DNA from: an uncultured Clostridia bacterium
GTDB taxonomy: Bacteria > Bacillota > Clostridia > Christensenellales > Borkfalkiaceae
Length of the DNA: 63,548 nt
Direction: 5' to 3'
Assembly: GCA_947625865.1 (NCBI GenBank)
Contig: CANQQD010000007.1
Coordinates: forward strand, 1 to 63,548
Part shown: positions 52,018 through 59,595 of the stretch, piece after piece
Numbering within the stretch: the stretch's first letter is position 1
Layout of the letters: the number at the start of each line of letters is the position of its first letter
The notes under the pieces: generated by a model
What the model was told of the DNA's origin: nothing
Databases searched by the model: none
What the model saw: only the letters and a program-made list of their open reading frames with translations
Translations under genes and position numbers: made by a program

Positions 52018-52887
52018 ATGAGAATAGACGACATATTAAAGAATAAAAAAACGCTTTCGTTCGAGGTTTTCCCGCCAAAGAAAACCGAAACGGAAACGGC
52101 AAAGCTGTTTGATACGATAAGAGAGCTTAAAAAGCTGCAGCCCGATTTCATAAGCGTGACCTACGGTGCGGGCGGTTCCAACGCGCGCAATTCCGCAGAG
52201 ATCGCGGGCTTTATAAAGTCCGAGGGCATAGAGCCCCTTGCCCATATAACAGGCGGACCCTCCGCTCCGCAAGAAATAGACGAGGTAGCTTCGGGATTAA
52301 AGGAGCTGGGCGTTGAAAACGTGCTGGCTCTCCGCGGTGACAAGCCCGTCGGCTATGACGGGGACTATTGCAAATATTTCAGGCACGCTACAAATCTGCA
52401 GGAGTATCTCAAAAAATACGGTTTTACAATGGGCGCGGCGTGCTATCCCGAGGGGCACTCCGAGTGCGAATCTCTATATGCCGACCTTGTAAACCTCAAA
52501 AAGAAAGAGGATTGCGGCGCAAAGTTTTTTATAACGCAGATATTTTACGATAATTCCTATTATTACAGGCTTGTCAACGAGGCGAGAAAAATCGGCATAA
52601 CATCGCCCATCATACCGGGAATAATGCCGATAACCAATCCCAAAAACATAGCGCGCATAAAGACAATGTGCGGTAGCACCATTCCCATGGAATTGAGGAA
52701 CATGCTCGAAATTTATTCGGACAACCCCGTAGTTATGAGGGAGGTAGGTCTGAACTACGCAGCGTATCAGATAATGGATTTAACGGCAAAGGGCGCGCCG
52801 GGCGTGCACCTTTACATAATGAATCGCGCCGACACCGCGCTCGAAATTTACGGAAGGCTTAAAAATTTTTTCAATGAACTCTACTGA
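52018..52887 (+). CDS. metF: Methylenetetrahydrofolate reductase
   Basis: Reduces 5,10-methylene- to 5-methyl-tetrahydrofolate, the methyl donor for MetH. The 289-residue FAD-binding TIM barrel shows the N-terminal LSFEVFPPKKTETE, ISVTYGAGGSNARNS, LALRGDKPVGYDGDY, GAACYPEGHSE, FFITQIFYDNSYYYRL and PIIPGIMPITNPKNI. AAGGAAAG precedes the ATG. The end overlaps the MetH reactivation gene by 14 bases, so metF, the reactivation protein and metH are coupled. Confidence 0.96.
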   Translation: MRIDDILKNKKTLSFEVFPPKKTETETAKLFDTIRELKKLQPDFISVTYGAGGSNARNSAEIAGFIKSEGIEPLAHITGGPSAPQEIDEVASGLKELGVENVLALRGDKPVGYDGDYCKYFRHATNLQEYLKKYGFTMGAACYPEGHSECESLYADLVNLKKKEDCGAKFFITQIFYDNSYYYRLVNEARKIGITSPIIPGIMPITNPKNIARIKTMCGSTIPMELRNMLEIYSDNPVVMREVGLNYAAYQIMDLTAKGAPGVHLYIMNRADTALEIYGRLKNFFNELY

Positions 52888-53491
52888 TTTAGAACCGCTT
52901 ATTTATACCTATCTCGGCTATAAGGGGGTACAGCCCGACGGGGAAATCGACCGCCATATTTCGGCGTGTCTTGAAGAACTTGAAAAAATTCAAGGGTTCA
53001 AGTATCGGTATAAGATTTTATCGGATATTCCCGCTTTTTTGCAAAAGGAACCCTACTTGTCCTTTTTAAATGGGTGTTCCGCGATTATTTTATGCGTTTG
53101 CACCCTCGGCGCGGAAGTTGACAGAAAAATAAAATACCTCGGCAGGGCGGATATGCAAAAATCGCTTATATTCGACGCCTGTGCAAGCGCGTATCTTGAG
53201 CGGCGCGCCGACGATTTTGAAAAAGGCTTGGGCGAAAATCTCACCTACCGTTTCTGCCCGGGCTACGGCGGCAGCGATATTTCGGATATAAGATATATAT
53301 TCGGTCTGTTGAAGCCCGAAAAAATAGGTGTAACATTGCTCGACAGCAATCTTATGCTTCCCCAAAAGACCATGGCGGGGGTAATAGGGGTCGGTAAAAC
53401 TGCAAAAAAGACGTGCGATAACTGCATAAGCTTTTCGGCCTGCATATACAGAAAGGAGGGAACAACGTGTTACAACTCGGCAAAAAGGTAA
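52874..53491 (+). CDS. MetH activation-domain protein (separate reactivation subunit)
   Basis: A 205-residue protein matching the C-terminal activation domain of cobalamin-dependent methionine synthase, which binds SAM and remethylates the oxidised cofactor. The conserved CTLGAEVDRKI, DACASAYLERRADD and RFCPGYGGSDISD (the R-x-x-PGY SAM-binding motif, about residue 130) are present. A late DNCISFSACIYRKEGTTCY adds cysteines. Here the domain is a free protein instead of the fourth MetH module. It overlaps metH by 25 bases, fitting matched synthesis of the two. Confidence 0.88.
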   Translation: MNSTDLEPLIYTYLGYKGVQPDGEIDRHISACLEELEKIQGFKYRYKILSDIPAFLQKEPYLSFLNGCSAIILCVCTLGAEVDRKIKYLGRADMQKSLIFDACASAYLERRADDFEKGLGENLTYRFCPGYGGSDISDIRYIFGLLKPEKIGVTLLDSNLMLPQKTMAGVIGVGKTAKKTCDNCISFSACIYRKEGTTCYNSAKR

Positions 53492-55809
53492 TAGTTCTGG
53501 ACGGCGCAATGGGCACGCAGCTCGAGGAGGCGGGGCTTTCAGGCAGCCCCGAGGATTTCAATATCACCGCGCCCGAAAAAATCCGCGCTATCCATAGCTC
53601 CTATTCTGCGGCAGATATAATACTCACAAATACCTTTGGACTGAATAAAATCAAATACAGGGGTGCGTTTTCGATAGAGGAAGTGGCTTTAAAGGCTATA
53701 GAAAACGCCCGTGCGGCGGGCAAAAGCGTATTCTTCAATATAGGTCCGACAGGCGCGATGCTGAAGCCGTTGGGCACGCTCTCGTTCGACGAGGCGTACG
53801 CCGCTTTTGCGGAGCTTGCCGAAATTACAGGGGACATTGTCGACGGCTATTTTGTGGAGACATTTTCCGATTTGTACGAGGCAAAGGCGTGCGTACTTGC
53901 CCTGAAGGAGCACACAAAAAAGCCCGTGTATGTCACCATGACCTTTGATTCGACAGGCAGGACATTGACGGGCTCCACGCCCGAGATCGTCGCAAACACA
54001 CTGGAAGGGCTGGGCGTGGACGCTCTCGGCGTAAACTGCTCTCTGGGTCCAAAGGAAATGGAGAACGTGGTAAAAAGGCTGCTTGCGGCAACAGACCTTC
54101 CTGTTATAGTAGAGCCCAACAGGGGACTTCCCGAACTCAGGAACGGCAAAACGGTATATGGGCTCGGCATAGATGAATTTGAATATTACATCGGAAAATT
54201 CGTCGGAATGGGCGTCAGCGTAGTCGGCGGTTGCTGCGGCACGACGCCTGCATTTATAAACGCGATATCAAAATACTCGGGGAGAGACGTTGCGCCCCGC
54301 TCCGTGATAAAAAGGACAGTCATAAATTCGGCGACAAGGCTTGTTGAAATCGAAGGCGTTAAGATCTGCGGTGAGCGGCTCAATCCCACAGGCAAAAAGA
54401 AACTGAGGGATGCGCTTTTAAACGAGGACTACGACTATATTATCGACGAGGCGGTAAGGCAACAGGAGGCTGGCGCGGATATTCTGGACGTCAACGTCGG
54501 CGTTCCGAAGATAGACGAGCCGCGCGTCATGGCAGAGGTTTTGCGTAGGGTGCAGGAGTACTCCGATCTGCCCTTGCAGATAGATTCCTCGGACAAGGAC
54601 GCCATCGAGGCGGGCGCGCGCTACTATAACGGCATACCTATAATAAACAGCGTAAACGGCGAGGAGAGCGTTATGGAACGCATATTCCCCATAGCCAAAA
54701 AGTACGGAGCGGTTGTTTTGGGGCTCACGATGGATGAACACGGCGTGCCGAGGACTGCCGAAGAACGCTTTGACATAGCAAAGCGCATAGTCGGGTGCGC
54801 GCAAAGCTATGGGATACCCCGCCACAAAATCATGATAGATACGCTTGTTTTAACGGCGTCCGCGGAGCAGAAACTTGTAAAAGAGACCTTAGAGGCTCTT
54901 CGGCTTGTAAAAACGCTCGGCGTAAAAACGGCGCTCGGCGTTTCCAATGTTTCGTTCGGACTGCCCAACAGGGGGCTTTTGAATAAAACATTTCTTGCAA
55001 TGGCAATGGCATGCGGGCTCAATATGCCCATTATGAATCCCCTCGACGGAGAAATGACGGGCGCCGTTCGCGCCTATGCAGTGCTCTCGGGCGAGGATGA
55101 AAATTCGGAAAAATATATAGATATTTATAAAGATTTTACGCCCGTGGCTTCGGCTGCGGCAGCTTCGGCAAGAGGTGAGGACAAGTCTGCCGCAACTCTT
55201 TACGACTGCGTTAAAAGGGGAATAAAGGGCAGGGCGGCAGAGCTATGCGAGGAGGAACTCCGACATTCCGATCCCATGGCTTTGGTAAACGATGTTCTTA
55301 TAAAAGCACTGGACGAGGTGGGCAAAGACTACGATAGCGGCAAGCTGTTCTTGCCTCAGCTCGTCTCTTCGGCAGAGGCGGCAAAAGCCGCGTTTGAGGT
55401 TATAGGCAAAAGGCTCCCCAAGGAAGGGAGCGGCAATGGGCTTGTAATTCTTGCAACGGTAAAGGGCGACGTGCACGACATAGGCAAGAATATAGTAAAG
55501 GTTGTTTTGGAATCTCACGGCTACACCGTGCTCGATCTCGGCAAGGACGTGCCCGCGGAAAATGTAGTCGGGGCGTATCTGAAGCACAAGCCGCTTGCGG
55601 TAGGGCTTTCCGCGCTCATGACCACCACGGTCAAATCGATGGAGGAAACGATAAAAGCCCTGCGGGCGGCGGGCTGTATGTCGAATATTTTCGTGGGCGG
55701 CGCCGTTCTGAACGCAGAAACGGCACGGGAGATAGGAGCGGATTACTATACAAAAGACGCTCTTGAATTTGTAAAAATTCTGCAAACTCTCAAAAAGCAG
55801 GTTTTATGA
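53467..55809 (+). CDS. metH: Cobalamin-dependent methionine synthase, three-domain form
   Basis: Transfers the methyl of 5-methyl-THF to homocysteine through methylcobalamin. The 780 residues hold a homocysteine domain (about 1-290; zinc cysteines in GVNCSLG and GGCCGTTP), a pterin domain (about 300-560; CGERLNPTGKK, DVNVGVPKID, SNVSFGLPNRG), a helical cap (about 590-680), and a B12 domain with DVHDIGKN (cobalt-ligand H670). The activation domain is missing and is encoded just upstream. The start is GTG at 53467 with AAAGGAGG ahead. The ECF-like gene overlaps by 4 bases. Confidence 0.95.
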   Translation: MLQLGKKVIVLDGAMGTQLEEAGLSGSPEDFNITAPEKIRAIHSSYSAADIILTNTFGLNKIKYRGAFSIEEVALKAIENARAAGKSVFFNIGPTGAMLKPLGTLSFDEAYAAFAELAEITGDIVDGYFVETFSDLYEAKACVLALKEHTKKPVYVTMTFDSTGRTLTGSTPEIVANTLEGLGVDALGVNCSLGPKEMENVVKRLLAATDLPVIVEPNRGLPELRNGKTVYGLGIDEFEYYIGKFVGMGVSVVGGCCGTTPAFINAISKYSGRDVAPRSVIKRTVINSATRLVEIEGVKICGERLNPTGKKKLRDALLNEDYDYIIDEAVRQQEAGADILDVNVGVPKIDEPRVMAEVLRRVQEYSDLPLQIDSSDKDAIEAGARYYNGIPIINSVNGEESVMERIFPIAKKYGAVVLGLTMDEHGVPRTAEERFDIAKRIVGCAQSYGIPRHKIMIDTLVLTASAEQKLVKETLEALRLVKTLGVKTALGVSNVSFGLPNRGLLNKTFLAMAMACGLNMPIMNPLDGEMTGAVRAYAVLSGEDENSEKYIDIYKDFTPVASAAAASARGEDKSAATLYDCVKRGIKGRAAELCEEELRHSDPMALVNDVLIKALDEVGKDYDSGKLFLPQLVSSAEAAKAAFEVIGKRLPKEGSGNGLVILATVKGDVHDIGKNIVKVVLESHGYTVLDLGKDVPAENVVGAYLKHKPLAVGLSALMTTTVKSMEETIKALRAAGCMSNIFVGGAVLNAETAREIGADYYTKDALEFVKILQTLKKQVL

Positions 55810-56357
55810 TGATAGCAAAAAGGGTTGCGCTGTGCGCCGTTTCGGTTGCGCTTCTTATTGCATTGCAATATACCTTCAGCTTCGTTCCGGGCGTTGAGCT
55901 TGTAACGGTCTTCATGCTGTGCTTCTGCTATGCCTTCGGCATATCTGCGGGCATGATCGCCGCAACATGTTTTTCGCTTTTAAGATGCCTTTTATTCGGT
56001 TTTTATCCCAATGTGCTCGTTCTCTATCTCATTTATTATAATCTCTTTGCAATTCTCTTTGGAATGTTGGGTAAAAAGTCGTGGGGCAGGAAAGGAGCGG
56101 CAATAGCGGAGCTTTTAACGGTTACGGCTCTCGCCGTTTTCTGCACGGCATGCTTCACTCTTCTGGACGATATAATAAGCCCGCTGTTTTTCGGATATAC
56201 GGCGGAGGCGGCTTATGCCTACTTAAAGGCTTCAATATATGTTATGATACCCCAGTGCATATGTTCATCAATAACCGTGGCTCTGCTCTTTGTTCCTCTT
56301 TCAAAGGTATTCAAATCTGCCGCAGTCTATAAATTTTATCGGGAGAAAAAGCTATGA
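55806..56357 (+). CDS. ECF-transporter S-component-like membrane protein
   Basis: A 183-residue protein with five or six helices and the compact layout of energy-coupling-factor substrate-binding (S) components: VALCAVSVALLIALQY at the N-terminus, a strongly conserved-looking SLLRCLLFGFYPNVLVLYLIYYNLFAILFG, and a cytoplasmic basic segment KKSWGRKGAA. The energizing EcfA/EcfT genes are not in the window and may be shared. The 4-base overlap with metH and the following B12-type lipoproteins suggest a corrinoid as substrate, but the substrate residues are not known to me. Confidence 0.7.
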   Translation: MMIAKRVALCAVSVALLIALQYTFSFVPGVELVTVFMLCFCYAFGISAGMIAATCFSLLRCLLFGFYPNVLVLYLIYYNLFAILFGMLGKKSWGRKGAAIAELLTVTALAVFCTACFTLLDDIISPLFFGYTAEAAYAYLKASIYVMIPQCICSSITVALLFVPLSKVFKSAAVYKFYREKKL

Positions 56358-58270
56358 AAAAGTGTGCTTTGATTATTGTTTCGGCGCTTGTTGCGTTTGC
56401 CGCGCTGTTTTCGGCATGCTCTGTAGACAAACCCCTATCTCCCCACCGAATAGCGGTCAGCTGGTCGGAGGGAGTCGAGGGAGTCACTTTTATTCAGGGC
56501 GGTGACAGGCTGTTCCCGAAAAACGGAGAAATTTCCACATATTCGGACGAGGACATCACCGTCGCGGTCGATTTGAAGGCTGGCTATAAACAGACCGCGC
56601 CCACAGTCAAGGCTGACGGAACTGTCGTGGCGGGGTCAACAGTACCCGCGTCGGTAGACACGCTTGAGATCGGCGCAACACCCAACGAGAATATCACGCT
56701 GTATCTCGGCGAGGGAGTCGGATATAAACTCAACGAATTGAAGCGCGTTGAAAACAAGGTTGGATTTACCTCCCTGGTAGGGCTCTATTTGGAGGAGGGC
56801 TACCGCATAAATTCCGCAACAAAGATTGATCTTATCGTAGCAGGGGCGGAATATCAGGCCGTCGCTTCGCTTGCCGAATGGGGCTTGAGCGCGGTTGACC
56901 TCAAAGCCGCAGGCTATCATTCGTTTTACAGAGTGGAGGCGCTTGAAAATACCACTATAGGCGTAACGGGAGTCGTCGCCGACGTGCACGGCGACGGGGA
57001 TTACGCCGCCGTTACCCATACCGGCGGCGAGGGATATACTCTCCGCGCGCTCATCGATAATAATAACGACGGCATATCCGACGCCGAGCAGGTTTTGTCG
57101 GGCAAGTCAACCTTTTTAAAGGGCACGGTTTTAAATCTCGTCATACGCCGTGACAGCGACTATACCGCAGCCGCGGCAAAGCTCTATGCAAACGGCACGG
57201 AAATATCGGGTACGCAGGGCGACGGAGCGGACGACAGCGACCCGTTCTCAAGCATGCTTATTTATCCCCTGAAGGTTTGCGGCGATATTGAGCTGACGGT
57301 AACGGGGGTCAGGAAAATCGGTCAATTTACCTTACATATAATGAATTCGGACGGAACCGGGCGTTTCCGCACCTTTTGCCGTGCGGACAGCGTAAGCGAG
57401 GCTCTCGCGCAGATCCCGGGCAACGACGACAGGTCAAACGAAGCATATTCGCGTTGGTGGGAGCCTTATCCGGGCGAGGAATATGAATTTAAAATCTGGC
57501 GTTTCGAGGATCATTTATTCAGGGAGGAAAGGGAGAGCTATACTCCCGCTCTGTACGAGGATATTTATTGCGGTTACGTCAAAAATGGTGAGACGCCCAC
57601 CGATCCGTGCGACAGACCCACTGTTCCCGCCGGGTCCGAAAAACCAGAAATTCCCGACGGGACGGATATACCTCAGTCTCTCAGATCGGCTTTGGAAGCG
57701 GTTACAAAGCTCGGTACAAACGACCTGCAGTCAAAGCAGTGGGTGCTTGCTTGGGCGACATACCAGCTCTATAAAGCGGGTGCGGCAGATCTCGGCAGAC
57801 CCGCCGTTTACACCAACGCAAATATCTATGACGACTGGTACGACGATATCCTCACCGATTACAAGGGTCCTGCCGCAAATAATCTATGGGTTTATGCATA
57901 CGATATGCTCAAGTGCGGCGTTTCCGAAATTTCCGTGGAGAGCCAGCTCTTGTCGAGCTTCATAAATCCGAATGGCGGCGCAAAGAGAAACTGGGGCAAC
58001 AATGAGGCTATTGTACTGGAGGCAGTAATCAAATATATACCCCAATTCGAGCCCAAAACATCCTTCACAATAGGCAATACGGACGATTTGAATATGACGT
58101 TTTCCCTTATTTTGGACCGTCTCGGCGTGGAGTGGACTCTTATAGGGAATTATGTAAAAGACTATACGGTGGAAAGCTATCGAGAATATGTGCGTCAAAA
58201 TGCGTGCGGGCAGGTAATGGCTAATGTGGTCAAAGAAGTTTACGCTTATATTGACAGTTTCGGCGCTTAG
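56354..58270 (+). CDS. Lipoprotein, possibly corrinoid-capturing
   Basis: A 638-residue lipoprotein (KKCALIIVSALVAFAALFSAC, Cys near residue 22). Residues about 25-340 look like beta-sandwich modules (HRIAVSWSEGVEGVTF and AVDLKAGYKQTAP). Residues 435-638 form a helical domain (SKQWVLAWATYQLYKAG, NNLWVYAYDMLKCGV, NNEAIVLEAVIKYIPQF) that faintly recalls the alpha-helical repeats of transcobalamin-like proteins. I do not recognise a named family. It overlaps the ECF-like gene as ATGA, and its 3' end contains the first 47 bases of the next gene. Its location outside the membrane and its neighbours suggest a ligand-binding role. Confidence 0.65.
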   Translation: MKKCALIIVSALVAFAALFSACSVDKPLSPHRIAVSWSEGVEGVTFIQGGDRLFPKNGEISTYSDEDITVAVDLKAGYKQTAPTVKADGTVVAGSTVPASVDTLEIGATPNENITLYLGEGVGYKLNELKRVENKVGFTSLVGLYLEEGYRINSATKIDLIVAGAEYQAVASLAEWGLSAVDLKAAGYHSFYRVEALENTTIGVTGVVADVHGDGDYAAVTHTGGEGYTLRALIDNNNDGISDAEQVLSGKSTFLKGTVLNLVIRRDSDYTAAAAKLYANGTEISGTQGDGADDSDPFSSMLIYPLKVCGDIELTVTGVRKIGQFTLHIMNSDGTGRFRTFCRADSVSEALAQIPGNDDRSNEAYSRWWEPYPGEEYEFKIWRFEDHLFREERESYTPALYEDIYCGYVKNGETPTDPCDRPTVPAGSEKPEIPDGTDIPQSLRSALEAVTKLGTNDLQSKQWVLAWATYQLYKAGAADLGRPAVYTNANIYDDWYDDILTDYKGPAANNLWVYAYDMLKCGVSEISVESQLLSSFINPNGGAKRNWGNNEAIVLEAVIKYIPQFEPKTSFTIGNTDDLNMTFSLILDRLGVEWTLIGNYVKDYTVESYREYVRQNACGQVMANVVKEVYAYIDSFGA

Positions 58271-58637
58271 TTTGCTGTTTGCCGCAGGCTGTAAAAAAAC
58301 AGCTGCGATCCCCGAATTTTCCGCCGGTAATAGCGCCGATACGGTAACCGTATATGTGCTTACGCGCTATGAACTCACGGAAATAGAGGCGGATTATAGT
58401 AAATATTCCTCGTGGACAGAGCTGCTTGAGGGCGAGTTCGACGGCAGCGCCCCCGAACGTGCAAGTGTGGTTTGGAGGGGAGACTACGTCGTTTCCATAG
58501 GGAATTTGCAAACGGGCGATCCGAACGATATAACGCTGTATCTGAACGGCGTGTATTCCTCATATTTTGTAAAAAATTGCGAATATTGCGCAGGCTACAC
58601 GCTTGCCTTTGTGGAGGACGGCGCGGCTTTGCCATAA
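58224..58637 (+). CDS. Small lipoprotein with a transcobalamin-beta-like (DUF4430-like) domain
   Basis: A 137-residue lipoprotein (lipobox FAAGC, Cys23). The mature part aligns by eye with the C-terminal beta domain of intrinsic factor and transcobalamin: VTVYVLTRYEL, SWTELLEGEF, VVWRGDYVVSIGNL, DITLYLNGVYSSYF and a closing AGYTLAFVEDGA. In vertebrate proteins this domain caps bound cobalamin. The start codon lies inside the preceding gene in another frame, so its signal peptide is encoded by overlapping DNA. It ends the metF-metH-ECF gene string. The family match is by eye and needs a profile search. Confidence 0.6.
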   Translation: MWSKKFTLILTVSALSLLFAAGCKKTAAIPEFSAGNSADTVTVYVLTRYELTEIEADYSKYSSWTELLEGEFDGSAPERASVVWRGDYVVSIGNLQTGDPNDITLYLNGVYSSYFVKNCEYCAGYTLAFVEDGAALP

Positions 58638-58642
58638 AATCA

Positions 58643-58668
58643 AAAGCGGACGCAGCAGCGTCCGCTTT
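58643..58668. terminator. Bidirectional terminator between the metH operon and ku
   Basis: AAAGCGGACGC/GCGTCCGCTTT, an 11-bp stem with an AGCA loop, between convergent genes. Confidence 0.82.
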
Positions 58669-58688
58669 CCGGATAATAATTGATATGA

Positions 58689-59507
58689 TCAAGCGCGCTT
58701 ACGCGGCTTTGCCGCCTTCGGTTGCGCTTTCTTGGGCGCGGGCTTTTTCAAGTCCGTATTTTTTATGCTTGCCTTCAAAGCCTCCATAAGGTCTATGATC
58801 TTTCCGGGCTTTTCTTCCTTGGGCTTTTCCACGGCTTTCCCCGCTATTTTGTCGTCAATAAGCGCCTTCAGCTTTTCCTGAAATTCGTCCTTGTATTTTT
58901 GCGGCTCGAACCGCTCTTCCATACCCTCGATGAGCTTTTCAGCCATTGCAAGCTCGGCTTCGGAAACCTTCGGCTTCTCATATGCAACGGGAATTTCCTT
59001 GATATCATCCTGATAGAGCAGGGTCTGGATAAGCATGCCGTCATCGCGCGGAATGATTACGAGCAGTTTTTCGGAATTTCCGAATACCGTCCTCCCGAGC
59101 GCGGCGCGCTTGGTTTTGAGCATCGCCTGCCGCAAAAGCTCTAACGCCTTGCCGCCGCCTTTTTGGGGTACAACGTGATAAGCCTTGTCGTAGTAGACGG
59201 GGCTTATTTCGTCGAGAGCCGTAAAGCTCATTATTGTTATAGTTTTATCCTTTTCGGTCTTGATTTTTTCTATTTCTTCATCCGTGATTATCACGTACTG
59301 GTCCTTTGCATATTGGAATCCGCGGACTATATCCTTGGCTTCCACTTCCTTCCCGCAGTGCCCGCAAACCTTTTTATAGCGTATCCGCGATTTATCCGTC
59401 TTGTGCAGCTGATTGAAGCTTATATCGCTGTCCTGTGTAGCCGTGTACAGATTTACAGGTATATATACCAGCCCGAATGAGATTGCGCCTTTTTGTATTA
59501 CAGCCAT
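58689..59507 (-). CDS. ku: Non-homologous end-joining protein Ku
   Basis: A homodimeric DNA-end-binding ring that recruits LigD. The 272 residues show the bacterial Ku core: MAVIQKGAISFGLVYIPVNLY, QLHKTDKSRIRYKKVC, GFQYAKDQYVIITDEE, DPVYYDKAYHVVP-like DEISPVYYDKAYHVVP and ALGRTVFGNSEKLLVI. A CGHCGK pair adds a possible metal site. The C-terminal tail is Lys/Pro/Ala-rich (KKPAPKKAQPKAAKPRKRA), as in Ku proteins that contact DNA through the tail. AAAGGAG precedes the ATG. It is divergent from ligD with 88 bases between. Confidence 0.95.
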   Translation of the reverse strand: MAVIQKGAISFGLVYIPVNLYTATQDSDISFNQLHKTDKSRIRYKKVCGHCGKEVEAKDIVRGFQYAKDQYVIITDEEIEKIKTEKDKTITIMSFTALDEISPVYYDKAYHVVPQKGGGKALELLRQAMLKTKRAALGRTVFGNSEKLLVIIPRDDGMLIQTLLYQDDIKEIPVAYEKPKVSEAELAMAEKLIEGMEERFEPQKYKDEFQEKLKALIDDKIAGKAVEKPKEEKPGKIIDLMEALKASIKNTDLKKPAPKKAQPKAAKPRKRA

Positions 59508-59595
59508 AGATCAACGCTCCTTTAAAATGTATTGCCGTAATTTTATCTTTTAATCACGGTGATATAAAAACTCCCGCTTTCCGCATACTGATTTC

